A stretch of DNA of 64,000 nt from Istiophorus platypterus (Eukaryota > Chordata > Actinopteri > Istiophoriformes > Istiophoridae). The stretch lies in contig CM029121.1 in NCBI GenBank assembly GCA_016859345.1, positions 6,138,911 to 6,202,910 on the forward strand. The letters are read 5' to 3'. Positions 25,301 through 37,717 of this stretch are shown here, in pieces (position 1 is the first letter of the stretch; each line of letters begins with the position of its first letter). A program made the translations under genes and the position numbers. Below the pieces are notes generated by a model that worked only from the letters and a program-made list of their open reading frames with translations, was not told where the DNA came from and did not search any database.

Positions 25301-27160
25301 CATTTTATTTTCCTAATCTTTTTCCATCCCTTCATCTCTTTCCCTTCACTATTTTACTAATCTCATTCTATACAATTTTTGCAATTAAGGAGATGATTAT
25401 AAATATGTCTTTGCTGATGTTCAAAAGTACTGGGAATGATGACATTTTTTTCTAGATGAGTGTAGAGACTAGGCAGTAGTAATTTGAATTTCTGTTGCAG
25501 TCTGACAAATAATAATAATAACACATTTAAGTGAAACAGAAAATTCAAAATAGAAAACCTGTTAAATTAAATTAGCATATTTATTGTTAGAAGTATTATT
25601 ACACAACATTTAAGATTTATACTTAAATTTTTATACTCGAAGCCGCATAAAAATACTCTGCTCTGAATAATAATGATCTGATGTAGTTTTTGAATAAAAA
25701 AGTTTGATTTCTATTAAAACTTCTTAAAGTTAATATATTCTTCAGAAGTTTCAAGTCCTTGACACAAGATTTTTCTCACGTCACTGAAAAGTGGTTTCTC
25801 AGTGTCTGTCTCTGCATTGGAGGTTTCAAGTTTCTACATCGCACGGTTACATAGCCTCCTGTCCTGTGATTTGCGCCAAACCAATTCTGATGTCACTACA
25901 TACAGGGGTTAAACTGAGATTCAAGGTGAGCACAGTGAAACTATCCCTCTTCAGCAGATGAATGCGAAAACAGCCTTCTAGGGTCAAACTCTGCACAAAC
26001 AACATTCTACACATCCAAGTCAAAATCTAGTCAGATTAGAGGGAAACAGTACTGTTGTGGTTTCCCTCAAGCAGATATTGTTTCCCCACCTGAAGTTTTT
26101 GAAGTGTCACTTACAGTCTCACTGAGAGGATTTCTTAAAATTTAGCTCCATATTGAACCACAGAGTATGTGCAGACCAAACATAGCATGAATTAGATCAG
26201 CATAGAGTAGACGATGAGAATAGATGTGCTGTCTTGCCAGAGTGTTTTATCCCCTGATGCGACAGTGATATATTCATGAGAAAGTCGGTATCTTACCTTT
26301 AAAGATCCATGCTGGCAACTTACATTCAGTAATATTATGGTAATATTTTACTGACATTAAACAAAATGGTCCCATTTTATCAGTGGGGCTTTTCCATTCT
26401 AACTCACCTGTTAACTCCTAAGTGGTCTCTCGGATTGTTTTTCTCAGAAATTTTTTTCTGTTTGGTGAAAATGCTCCACACCTCAAGCTATTTCAATCCA
26501 CACCTAAACTCCTGAATCAACCCCTGTGCATGTGTTTGTGTGAGCGTGGTTCTATAGACTGAGGACCAGGGCAAATGGTGCCAGGCATGTAACTACTTAC
26601 AAAATGCATTTACCCTGAAGGCTTTTCACATTAGTGTCATTAGATGAAAACACAACAATTATATTTTGACTGACTTTTTGTTTAGAACAGTGGAACACAT
26701 ACTTTATGCATGTTACAACTTTTTATTATAATTATTATAGACTGTTACAGACATTGATTGCCAAGGCATCTTAAACCCTTTCACTGGTCATTTAATACTT
26801 AAATCACTAAGCATATTGACCTTAAATACATAATTCTAGGGAGGTATTCAGGATCTTGACATTGCCACATCCCTGGTTATGTATTTCTGAGGCCTTCATA
26901 TGTGAATGAAGATGTTCTCTAACATTTGTTGAAAAGTCTGTATGTATTGAAATTAAAGCTTTTTCTCACATCACTCTCATCTCTCTCTTCCTGAAAGGTA
27001 CTCTCTCTTCATCACTTTCTCTCTTCTCTTTTTTCCCTGCTCCTGCCTCCCTTTTTCTGTCCTTGAGCTGAAAATGGAGAGGTAGGCAGCAGTGAAGAGA
27101 GACTGATATTGGTTTGACACTCTGTAACATTCTTTTTTGTTAGAACCAAACTCATTCAGT
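25301..27160. other. no supported feature
   Basis: AT-rich DNA. 26970-27060 is pyrimidine-rich (CTCTCTTC words). No gene, RNA or element recognised. Confidence 0.4.
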
Positions 27161-27184
27161 TGTGTGTGTGTGTGTGTGTGTGTG
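27161..27184. repeat. (TG)n microsatellite
   Basis: Twelve TG units. Confidence 0.95.
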
Positions 27185-27878
27185 TTTTGTTATGGGTGTG
27201 TGAGCCTGTGTATGAATAGGTATGTATCAGTGTGTGCGTGTTGATGAAAAACCCACTGAGCTGACTCAAGGCTGGAGCTGCTTACAAAACCGGTGAACTA
27301 TCTGGCAGATTTCAATGAACATAAATGAACATGTGAACAAGGAGGGGGAAAACAGAATTGATGTGGTGGGCTAACAGTTGCTAGGCAATTTCAGTAACCT
27401 TGATGTGTGGATGTAGCTTTTACTACAAGGAACCAAAGCAATCTGCACTACCTATAATGTTATATTATTATTACTATAGACTTCTCTAATTAGTGTGTTG
27501 TAGTATGTTATATGACTGTGCAAGATCATATAGCTCTTTGTAATCATAACAAACAGGAGAATGCCTTTTCCTTTGCAGTCTTTGCATAAAAATGTCTTTG
27601 AAGTTAAAATATTTGTGCCATATTCTGTGCTTAAGTAGCCTCAAACTCACATGGATATTAATACTTCTCCTACTTCTTGTTCACTGTTTCTTGTAAGAAT
27701 ATATGTATATTAGCCTGAATGTAGGCCATGTCTTTAAAGTTGTATCCTAGACTGTTAGTAAAGTGATTATCATGATTATCAGGGTGCCCGTGCACTAGTT
27801 TCCTTAGAAAGGTTCTTGCATGGCACAGTACAATAGCACCAACAAAAACATTCAAAAGGCATAGTTAGCTAACAAGCA
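27185..27878. other. no supported feature
   Basis: AT-rich sequence without a recognisable signal. Confidence 0.4.
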
Positions 27879-27938
27879 GACCACCTTGTCTCTGACCACC
27901 TTGTGTCTGACCACCTTGTCTCAGACCACCTTGTCTCT
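27879..27938 (+). repeat. 15-bp minisatellite, four units
   Basis: Four tandem copies of GACCACCTTGTCTCT with single-base changes (GTGTCT in unit 2, CTCA in unit 3). It lies 12 bases upstream of the hAT-like end at 27951. Confidence 0.95.
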
Positions 27939-27950
27939 GGACCTCTAGCT

Positions 27951-28110
27951 CAGCGGTTCCCAACCTTTTATGTCCCTACAGTCACATCAGGTGTTGCTAT
28001 TAAACATCATTATACAAAAGTGGCTATTGTAACGATATGTTTTTTAATTTTATACAAGACACAGTGATCCTCGAAATATTTAGGCTTGGTGTCCTTTTGT
28101 CTTTTTTTTT
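27951..28110 (+). mobile_element. hAT-like non-autonomous element remnant (left end)
   Basis: Begins CAGCGGTTCCCAACCTTTTA, matching the CAG.GGTTCCCAACC terminus typical of hAT-family non-autonomous elements in vertebrates. It runs into AT-rich DNA (TTTTTTAATTTTATACAAG). The right terminus and 8-bp target duplication were not found, so the 3' limit is arbitrary. Confidence 0.6.
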
Positions 28111-28734
28111 AAGTAGTTTTGTTCAGGTTTGCATTCACAACTACCACTTGTAGTATCAGAAGCTGTCTGGTGCAGTGCCACTTGTGCTGCTATCAGACAG
28201 AAGGAGCAGAGTAGTTTGACAAGTGCTGTGCTACAAATACAAACCAAGCCTCAGGGAGAGAATGAAAACTTAATGACCATAATTTGCATGACACAACACA
28301 CACCTGTAAATCTGCTGTAGCACTGATGAGATCCATCTGCGCTCCTCACTGCCTCTAACTTCAGAATTCAGGCCAAAATTCTGCATGTTAAGTCAGACAT
28401 GCGCTCCCTATTGAATAATTGTAACACTATCAACTAACCAGCTTACATTTATGCCATTTAAGGTTTCAGTGGTCGACTTAGAGAATACAATGTTATCAAC
28501 CACAAAATAAGAACAAAAAAAGTAAAAAAAAGAAAATAGAATTAAATTGAAATAAACTGGAATTATCCTTGAAATCATCTCTCTCTCTCTCTTCCTCTCC
28601 TCATATTCTCACACTATCTTTGCATCTGTTTCACAGCCACTCTCTCTTCCCTCTGTCTCTCCATGTAATCATGTAGTGCTGTTGCTTCCATTTCACACAG
28701 TTTTACTCCAGAAGACTGAAGAGACCTAAGTGCT
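28111..28734. other. no supported gene; CT-rich tract at 28575-28680
   Basis: AT-rich, then a CTCTCT/TTCC pyrimidine tract. No coding evidence. Confidence 0.4.
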
Positions 28735-28781
28735 TACACACACACACACACATGCACAAATGCACACACATGCACACACAT

Positions 28782-28840
<59 letters not shown>
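28735..28840. repeat. (CA)n microsatellite with ATGCACACAC units
   Basis: (CA)n interrupted by three ATGCACACAC repeats, then about 28 pure CA units. Confidence 0.97.
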
Positions 28841-28844
<4 letters not shown>

Positions 28845-30300
28845 CTCAAATTTCTTGACACCATTTTGCTCACACTGCTCTAACCTGAATCATCTGCTTA
28901 TCCCAGAAGCTTCTTGACACACACAGCTAGAGGAGAAACGTGCCACATGTGCTAGGACCCTCATACCCTCCATCTGTTTTAACCCACAGCCCAACACTAC
29001 CATGAGAAGGTTGCAACATATACAGTCACCATCTAATCCAGAACATCTGTTTTCAGTCAATCATAGAGATATATAGGAGCCACATCACACTCTCTTAACC
29101 TTACCTCTGTCTCTCTTATTCTTTTTTTACACTTCTCCCTGTTGTACCACCTTCCTATCAGTTTACGCCCAGTTCACCAATCTTTATTTCTAGATCGCCA
29201 TCCATAAATCCCACTTTCTCTCTTACATCTCTCTCTCTCTCTCTTTCTCTCTGCCCTCTATCCAGACCCCCTCCTCCTCCCAGTCAGTTATTAATGGTTT
29301 TAATTAACAGACAGGAAAGACCTTGGTGCCCACAGAGGCGTCCCCTCCGCCCCCAGTGTGTACTTGTGTGTGTTAGAGAGAGAAAAACAGAGACCCCCTG
29401 CTTGTCCCTGCGTAACCAGGCAGCAATAATGCTTTGTCTTCTTTAACTGTGCTTCTCTTTCAAGATATCCATCATCCTTCTCTCTATCGTCTCCTCTAGC
29501 TCTTCACCTTTCTCCATTGTTCTTAACAATCTGCTGTACTTTCCTCGACTTGCTTTTCCTTTGTGCGACCTTCAAACTGTCTTCCTTCTCATAAACTTGC
29601 AAAGTCTCCATGTTACCTACATGCAACAGCATTTTTTGACCAGCAACCCTGGGGGCCTGGGGTTTCTCCCTGGGCCGGTAGGATCACAATATTGCTTATC
29701 ATTAATTGTGGTACCATCTTTGAAGCTGTACAACCACTGATAGTGTAGTTTGCAACAATCCTCCCAGAGATCATTCATTAAGCAGAGTTCAGTACTGTTT
29801 TTCCTGCCTGTCCTCTGAATCGCTTCATGTGGCACCAGCAGACACTGGACATTCAGGAGAGCAATTCCAAACAGAATATAGCAGATTCACTCACCATGCT
29901 GCTATATTAGCAGATGACAGAAAGTATAATAGAAGAACGGCCACTGCAATTTACCAAAATGATGCAAATTATTGGTGTGAATATGCTCAAGAGGGCTTGA
30001 TTAAGATTATTATGTAGTTGCTACAAAAATACACTATGATCCACTATGATACTATATTCCATTGAGAGAAACCAGACAATGTATTTGTTTTCCACCAAAT
30101 ATCAGATCTTCCAGTACGATATCCACTTGTAGTGAGCACAGCATTATTGCACAGTTTGATGGATCTCTTTAGGCACTCGCAGCACTTGGTCTAGGTTTGG
30201 GAAAGATAGTAGCTTGTTTTAATACAGGAAATAACTCACAGTGACTTCAGACACAATGTGTTTATTACATTTAACAAATACCACTATTTTTCCACCATTT
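28841..30300. other. no supported gene; CT tract at 29218-29262
   Basis: Holds a (CT)n tract and short open frames on both strands at 29563-30017 without recognisable domains. Confidence 0.4.
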
Positions 30301-30310
30301 TCCCCCTGAC

Positions 30311-30730
30311 CTTAACCAAAGTACTTTGTTGGCTTAGCCATCGATAGGGCTCTGGATGCAAGCCCGTCTTTGGTGTGACTGTTGTGTGCTTTGTACACCC
30401 ACTATAAATCCCAACCACTCCCTGGCGACTCCACTGACATTAATAAGAGGAGTGCTTCATTCATTAAAAATATGTTGCCTCTGAAATAAATCCAGCCAGC
30501 AACTGCTTCCTTCAACACATATTTGCTTTTGCAGGTTTGGTTTATTAATATCTATACAAAACCTCAATCTTTCTCTAACCTTAACCAAAGTACTTTTGTT
30601 AACTAAACCTAACAGATGGATGTCTGGATGTGGAACCTGGGCTCTGGTGTCACAGCCCTGCAAGATGTACAGTCATCATCCATCCTATGGCTCAGGTATT
30701 ATAAATAAACGTTGCGCTTCATTCTCTAAA
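30311..30730. repeat. tandem pair of about 266-bp repeat units (copy F2)
   Basis: CCTTAACCAAAGTACTTTGTTGGCTTAGCC at 30311 recurs as CCTTAACCAAAGTACTTTTGTTAACTAAACC at 30581. Each is followed by GGATG, GGGCTCTGG/GGCTCTGG and, further on, a TTCATTC.TTAAAAAT block (30463, 30719). Unit spacing is about 266 bp; unit 2 is incomplete. The TTAACCAAAGTA core is related to F1 on the other strand. Confidence 0.65.
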
Positions 30731-33261
30731 AATTCCCTTTGAACATAGTCGAGATTACCTTTGTCCGCACAATGGAATTGAGAAAACAAATTTTTTCTTT
30801 ATGAAATAATTTCTACTAGACAGGGTTTTTAAAAAATCTTGGTGAACAGTTTTGCCAAATGTGAGGAATTAAATGACAATAGAAAAAAAATTTGCCCATT
30901 TGCCCATTAGCCCTGCCACTGCCTCTTAAATACATTAATTAACAACTTAAAAGATTCTGCACACCCACACAAGTGATTTAAATAGAATGAATAGACTTGA
31001 AGTTAGTTATACTTGTAATCAAGTGTATATTGTGCACTCACTAAATGTCTGCTGTATGTGAAGACAAGAAAAACCCTTTATTCTCACTTTGGAGGTATTC
31101 ACACATTATTCCAAGATGGTAAACCTGAGTGTTCATCTTGTAGTGACACGAGATAAACAGCCTAAATTAGTTACTTTTTGTTTTGCAGCAGTTTGTTACA
31201 AAGTGAAACCAGATACAAAAAAAACACTGTACAGGTCTTATTAAATCAACCTAATTGTATGTGTGTTAGTATTGGATTTTATCTTGATTAAATGCTAGGC
31301 TGATGCTTTTCCAGCAATCCTGCCAACAGTTTGTTGAGCTGTCTGTAGTTCTTTTCACCAAGTGGGAGATAATGTCAGTGTCAGTAATTCACATTTTTTT
31401 CTGACTTGGAATTAGAAGCCAGAGGCTGCTCTGAATCGGTTTTCCCAGTAGGTTCCTTTGGATTACCATTTAAATAAAACAATGTGAATGTGGCAATAGC
31501 TCTAACCAGCTCCACCAATGACTTGTGTGATGGCATTCCCATTTTGCTGTGTAGGCATGCCACTTGTTGCATGGTGGCAGGAGCTTGAAATCCTGCTTAA
31601 ATTGGCTGCAGGTTACATATGTAGCAACAGGTATGACATTGAATTTCATTCATTTGATAATCAAACAGCAGCAGGTGGTGAAGGTGTTGTGGTAAACTTT
31701 TTAATTTTCTATTTTCACAGCTTTTAGATGATAGCTGAGACTCCGACCATTTTCTAATTGAATTCAGACACTACAAGTTGAGTAAAATGTATGTTTTGTT
31801 TACAGTGGGGTTGGTACAGTTTATGTGCCACGTGGAGCTGTTGATTCAAGCTGGCATAATCAGCATGTACTGTTTGCTGTGCCAAATTTAAATGGAGTTG
31901 AAACCACACCACCCGGGTCAGATAGGCGCTGCGCCAGTCAGGTGTTGGATTGCACCCAATAATACTAGGGTAACGGTGTGTTAACAAAGGAAGTGTTTAA
32001 TCTGTATTTTTCAGTCACTGATTACAGAGTGTTTACAGAGCGTTTCCTATTTTAAGTCCAGTTGGTCTACAAAGGCCACCTAATGACTCACATTTTACTT
32101 GTTCTATACACCTATACTATGACCTGAAGCACATTTTTAAACTTCAGTTCTATTTTCCTGTGTTTTATGTGCGTAACTACAGTGATTATGTTTTGGGATT
32201 TGAGTGCTTCAAAATGTGGTTGACCTACAACTCAATACTGTGGCTGAACACATCCTGTGCAGACACACATGGAGCACTGGAGCTGCTGCTTTGTTAACAT
32301 GCTGCACACACTACATATTTTGTGTAGACATGCTATAAGTCGTTCTGCCCTAACAGGTGCAACTAAAAAGCAACAACTCTTGATCTTATCAAACAACAAC
32401 TGAAAAAATCCGGTATGGTTGGGCTATGGGTCTGTAGAATCTTTATAACCTATATCCTGAACTCATCATTGTATCTGGGTACACATGGTCTCAGCCAGTA
32501 AAACAATAAAAATGCGACATTTCAGTCAGGATGAAACAATATGCTGTACACAATAAGACACAACATCGTTAACTGAGGTCAAAAGCTTCAACAACCTATC
32601 AAAAGTTGAGTCAAATCACAATCACCCGAGATAGTTAATATGTCAGTAAATAAAATTTAAAAAACATCCTTAAGCTTGGACCAAAAAGATATATTTCAGG
32701 ATACATATAATACAATGGAAAATTTCAAATTAAAAATGGGAATTAAATAACACTAGATGAGTGATGCAAAATAATTTGTTCTTAAAAAAAGACAATAAAC
32801 AGTTTAAGTCTCGTATCAAAAATGGACAATCTCTCCCTGTAGCTAGGGGTATTTTCAGTCTGAGTCCATCATAAAGATGTTGTATATTGAATCTGGTGCT
32901 GGATGAAGGTCAATGATTGAGATCTTATATCTCAGTTAAGTCAGTGCTGACAGTGTGAAGGAACTTAACGTGTTTTGATTTGGGTTTTTTTATTTTTAGC
33001 ATGATCCTGTATCCTTTACAGGATGTGCACAAGATATGCATTTGGCAATGCTTAGTTGTAAAGATAATGTGGTCCCTCACTGGGTATTGTATTCTGAAAC
33101 TGCTGCAGGGGCTCTTTCAACTATTTACACATACAAGAAGCCAAAATTCACAAGATTTTTTAAGTACTCATGTTCTGGTTGCATGCATGATTATACGATA
33201 AATCCTGCAAAAAATGAAATAATCTAGAGGTGAGAACAGTGAAACTGTAGACTCACATTTA
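30731..33261. other. no supported gene
   Basis: AT-rich. 31850-31990 (GCGCTGCGCCAGTCAGGTGT, CGGTGTGTTAAC) is GC-richer and repeat-like but unrecognised. 33019-33227 starts after a CTTTACAG acceptor-like site and is open for about 70 codons, but it lacks a polyadenylation signal or partner exon. Confidence 0.35.
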
Positions 33262-33280
33262 ACACACACACACACACACA
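33262..33280. repeat. short (CA)n microsatellite
   Basis: About nine CA units. Confidence 0.9.
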
Positions 33281-34079
33281 TAAAGTACACATTTTGAAAA
33301 GATGCCATCTGTCTGCATTTTGAACATTTTCTTTCACATTTCTCTTTTTCACAGGTGAAAAACTCCATTGCCGTTTTTACTTTTTCTTCTGCCATTGTTT
33401 TCCCTTAATAATTTACTTTCTTTTCCAGAAATTTGTTTCTATTATTTTTTTCTCTCCACACCCACTCTCTCCCAGGCACTTAGAGTCATCCTGCCCTTTC
33501 CCTCTTTCTTAGTCTCTCTCCATCTCTTTCTCTCTCTCTCGTTACCTCTCTCTCGACCCAATTACTTCAGCCTTCATTCATGTTAGATAGCCACAAAGAT
33601 TTCAGATCTTTGTCTATGTTTCTCTTTCTCCCTCTAATACACATATGCACATGCACACACACACACACACACACAAAACCTCCGTAAAACAGGGAACTCA
33701 TGCACAAACACACACAAGATGAGGATATCAAGCAGGCGTGCTCGCCATTAATATTTTACTAATATGACAGTTGTGTATGATATGATTTGATGTGTGTTTT
33801 ATGCTTGTGTAAGTGTGATGTGCACCCATCACTTTTAATGAGGGCAGACAAAGCATATGGAAAGAGGCAGGGAGGCAAGGCATTTTCCAGTGCTTTTTAT
33901 TTTCCCTTTGAGTGCAAGTGTGTGTGCATGCTGTATTTTTTGCCATGTTCTATGTGTGTGTAGATAGACTGAAATAAATTTGTGTGTATGAGCCGCACAG
34001 AACATTGCAAAACTGAAACAATGGTAGTGGGAAATGAAGGAATGTGTGCATGTGTATACTTGTATGACTATAGATTGTA
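33281..34079. other. CT-rich tract and short (CA)n run
   Basis: 33365-33560 is pyrimidine-rich on the plus strand; (CA)n at 33654-33675. No gene. Confidence 0.5.
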
Positions 34080-34262
34080 AGGACTAGTTTGAGCTATAGA
34101 TCTTCCGAATAAAGACATTTTAGCTGCTCTTCATTTTCTGCCAAACCTTTAAATTTAGGTGAAGATTCCGTTGGGGGTTGGGTATAGTCATTTAGATGTG
34201 ATGGTTAAGATTAGAAAAGAGGGACTGCACTGTGTCAATGCAGGGTCTCCACTAATATATAA
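34080..34262 (+). repeat. teleost (TG)n-associated repeat, copy C3 (diverged)
   Basis: GGGGGTTGGGTATAGTCATTT, GATGGTTAAGATTAG, CAATGCAGGGTCTCCAC and TATATAACAAGGATG lead directly into (TG)n at 34269. This is the arrangement I remember for this family. More diverged than C1 and C2. Confidence 0.5.
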
Positions 34263-34267
34263 CAAGG

Positions 34268-34268
<1 letters not shown>

Positions 34269-34333
<65 letters not shown>
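34269..34333. repeat. perfect (TG)n microsatellite
   Basis: About 32 uninterrupted TG units. Confidence 0.98.
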
Positions 34334-34336
<3 letters not shown>

Positions 34337-35149
34337 GGAAAGAGGGAAAGTGTGTGTGAAGCCACTTGTTGCAAAGTGAGCGTATGGTATCAAAAAGACA
34401 GATGGGTAATGTCAAGCAATTCATGACTGTGAATTCTAACTTTTTCTTGATCTTATTTAACCAGACACGCTGGCTGAGAAAACATTATTATTTACAGTAA
34501 CACCCTGTGGGGAGTTGATACAGGGGGCGGAAGGCTTTACAGTACATGCCCACACACAACCACATACATACACATGGATCATTTTTTTTTTATTGACGCT
34601 TCCCCTAGGAGCCACTTACCACTCTTGATGGAGCGTTAGAGGGTTAAATCTTAGCTCAAGAGCATCACTGGAGAACCTACACTATAATATACAGTGGTTA
34701 TATAGGTCAAACGGGACAGGGTTTTAAAATCAGGCTTTTTCCACATGTCAAAAGACATAGTATGTGTGGCTTCAGTTGATGAGCCATGCATACACAGACC
34801 TAGCTAAAAACAAGAACCTCTCTCAAAAATATCTGACTACCAACACATGTACAGCTCAACATGTTATATCCTCTTTGTTTTTTTTTCTCAAAAAAACCCA
34901 AAACTTGTTAAGTGTAAGAAAAATCCTTTCTCTTTGCTCCGTACTTGCCTGCTTCACATCTGCTGCAAACGTGGCTGAAGTGGTTTTGCAGGGGGCATTA
35001 AACAAATATGTCAAATTGGACCAGGCTATTCTCTGCTTTTCAGATATTAAAGTTAAATCTATTTCTATGTTGACTAGATAGCTAGTAGTTATAAAGTGGA
35101 TACAACAGGGAGAGACTGTATCATGAGGTAAGAGAGAACAACAAAGACA
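34334..35149. other. no supported feature
   Basis: Open frames at 34764-35081 (plus) and 35326-34856 (minus) overlap each other and the LTR and show no domain. Confidence 0.4.
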
Positions 35150-35576
35150 TGTAACATTCTGCCATGTTTCCCATCTTATTTCCTGTTTTATTTTGATATA
35201 CTTGCCTGTCCCGTGGTTTAAGTTTCTGCTTCGTGTGTCCCCCTCCCTTTCGGTCATCCACACCTGCTCCCAATCAATATACCTTCCTTTGGTGTTTCCT
35301 GTCAGTCCACTCCATATAAACTCCACATTTCCTCTTTCCCTTTCCCGATCATCTTTGTACTACTTTGCATGTCCATTGATTCCAGCATTATTACTGACTT
35401 TGTCTTGTTTTTTTGGGGTCCTGGACTTTGCCTATTCCCTACCTATTATTGTTTGTCTATATCAGACTGATTCCCTGTGTATGACCACATGGCTCTCTAG
35501 TAAAGACATTGACTTTTTGAACTTTTCATTGACTCCTGTGAGTCTCTCTGCATCTGATATATCCAGAAATGTTACA
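35150..35576 (+). mobile_element. solo LTR, 427 bp, with 5-bp target duplication AGACA
   Basis: Starts TGTAACATTCTG and ends AAATGTTACA, so the ends form a TGTAACA/TGTTACA inverted repeat of TG...CA type. AGACA occurs immediately before (35145-35149) and immediately after (35577-35581): a perfect 5-bp target-site duplication. Internal marks fit an LTR: CCATATAAACTCC (TATA-like, near 35312) and AGTAAA (near 35499, a possible polyadenylation signal). No internal retrotransposon region flanks it, so LTR-LTR recombination probably removed the body. A 5-bp duplication fits Ty3/gypsy or some retroviral-type elements; family not determined. Long open frames crossing it (35193-35795) are incidental. 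Confidence 0.9.
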
Positions 35577-35842
35577 AGACAGGGGAGAAGCAAAGAGAAT
35601 AACTGCTTAGTTAAGAGACTAATAGACAGAAAATGTAAGGGTATCTGTGTGAGTGTCAAGGTAAGACAAAGGAAAAAAGGTAAAAAAGGAGGTAAAAAGC
35701 AGTGTGTGTTTACTTGCGTGTGTTTATGTGTGAATGTGTGTGTGAGAAAGAAAGAGAGGGAGAGAGAGAGATTGACTGAGAACTGGAGAGTATGAAAGCC
35801 AGACACTGAAAAAAAATTAGAGTCTATGGTTCTGCTAAATGT

Positions 35843-35844
<2 letters not shown>
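35577..35844. other. GA-rich flank
   Basis: 35650-35775 is purine-rich ending in (GA)n; no gene. Confidence 0.5.

Positions 35845-35887
<43 letters not shown>
35845..35887. repeat. (TG)n microsatellite
   Basis: About 21 TG units. Confidence 0.97.
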
Positions 35888-35888
<1 letters not shown>

Positions 35889-36668
35889 ATTCACTCCTCC
35901 TTCTGTAGACTTAGCCCTAAACTCCTTTTAGTCCTTGGCACACATACACATACACATGCACACAGACACACATTCTCCTCATTAACAGGTGAACATGACA
36001 TTTCTGGACCATTCTAGCTAGCTGTGTGGCGCTAGGACTGGGGATGGGAAGAGGATGACAAATGTTTGATTCCTCTTTTTGACCAGAATTCATACTCATT
36101 CCCCATAAAAAGAAGGGTTGAAATAAAAGTCCTCTCAGTTGAAAAGAGGTTACTGAAGAGAAATGTATGCCACAACACGGCATTATAGGGCAGCGTAGTG
36201 TGTCTTGCATACACAATTCCATATGCAATGTGGTAAGAACACATTAGATTCTTATCCCAGGTTAGGTCTATAAAAAAAGCATTCTCCGTCACATGCACAT
36301 TAACATGCAGCTCTCTAAGCTTGTTCACGTACTTGCTACATTTGTGTGTGTTAAAAATCCAACACAGGTTTGAGGATGCTCGCTGCAAAAATACTAGCCA
36401 CTATGGCAAGGTGTGAACTGCCAAAGTAGCAGAAGCATCTGAAATTGACATGGAAGACGCATGCTGACAACATTGTTTGCACATGGATAACACTTTATTG
36501 ACACATTGTTAACTTTTTATTAACGTATAAAAACATGAATACGTTGATTGATGTAATTAACAGGTTAAAAACATTTTGAGAACACGTTGTTAACCACACA
36601 CTGATAATTGCGTAATGTCATCATTTTGTCTACGTGTTAACATATTGTGAACATGTTGTAACCATGTA
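35888..36668. other. degenerate GTTAAC-rich stretch at 36500-36660
   Basis: TTGTTAAC, ATTAACG, GTTGTTAACC, GTGTTAACAT and GTTGTAACC recur irregularly. The pattern resumes after the hAT-like element (TGTTAACAATGTACAACAT, 37005-37023), suggesting that the element inserted into an older degenerate tandem array. Confidence 0.5.
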
Positions 36669-37000
36669 TAGGGTTGCAACTTACAATTACTATCATTATT
36701 GATTAATCTGTTAATTATTTTTTTTATTAATAAATTAAATATTTAGTTTAGAAAATGATTTAAAAAAAAAAATAACAATGTTCACAGTGATGTTTTCAAC
36801 TTGCATGTTTTGGTCTGTGGTTTTTATGACAAAGCCCCGAATCCTAGTTTTTAAAAGCTCAAACCAGAATGCATATGGCACTTTTGCTTGAAAAATGACT
36901 GAAACAATTAGTCATTAAAATAGTTGCCTATTAATCTTCTGTCGATTGACTAATTGATAAATCGATTAAACAACTAAGTGACTAATCATTTGAAGCTCTA
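36669..37000. mobile_element. hAT-like non-autonomous element, 332 bp
   Basis: Left end TAGGGTTGCAACTTACAATT, right end (inverted) TAGAGCTTCAAATGATTAGT. Interior words TTGATTAATCTGTTAATTAT, AAAATGACTGAAACAATTAG and ATCGATTAAAC match a very common teleost element with TAGGGCTGCAACTAACGATT-type ends, recalled from memory. It contains no open frame of note. No exact 8-bp target duplication survives, and several substitutions from the remembered consensus suggest an old copy. Confidence 0.8.
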
Positions 37001-37717
37001 AATGTGTTAACAATGTACAACATATTATCAATGTGTTTCTTGTAATATGCAAACATCTCAATAATGTATTACTTCTGATTTCAAGTATTTGTGGCCTCCC
37101 TGGCTTCAGTACACATGCACATACTAAGGGAGGGGCCCGAGGGACGGAGATGGAGCAGTGTGTCATATAGTCACGGTCACAGCAGCACGCCCCTCATCAA
37201 CCCACCCACCCACACACACACACTTTCATAGTATGACATGTGATAAGCCTGAGAAGCTACAAAAGAATAAAGACACACATCATTCAGTCTCTCCCATTAC
37301 ACTCATGCTCTTGTGTGCATCTCTTCTACATAAACACACACAGATGTTCATCCTCATCTATAGTGCTGCTGGTGTAGCCCGATAGTAGTCTGCTGGTTAA
37401 TTACTGTGCTAATGTCAGTAAGCTGATTGGTCCGTCAGGTCATTTTGGTGTTTGTTTGGAAAACCGCAAGGCTAGATGACTAACTGGTATAACTCATTTC
37501 CTGTTTTATCATCTATCAGTCCATCTATCTATCTGTCTCTCTGTGGTGGCTGGCTTTACATGCAGACCAATATTCCCTTAAATAATGAAATTTTTATGTA
37601 AATTGCCTGTCTTGCTAGGATACATTATAAAAGCTGCAGAAAATAGTTTCATATCCCCCTGACACCCCCCCCCTAAATGCGATGTTTGCCCAAATGACTA
37701 TAATTATTCTTTTACAG
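37001..37717. other. no supported gene
   Basis: AT-rich, with a CCACCCACCCACACAC run near 37199 and a C8 run near 37667. Confidence 0.4.

Noticed and set aside
28735..28840. Regularly spaced ATGCACACAC units as a CRISPR-like array
   Set aside because: Simple (CA)n microsatellite variation; no spacers, and a vertebrate genome.
33019..33227. Terminal-exon-like frame after CTTTACAG
   Set aside because: No polyadenylation signal, partner exon or recognised domain.
35193..35795. 200-codon open frame
   Set aside because: It starts inside the solo LTR and runs into GA-rich DNA; incidental.
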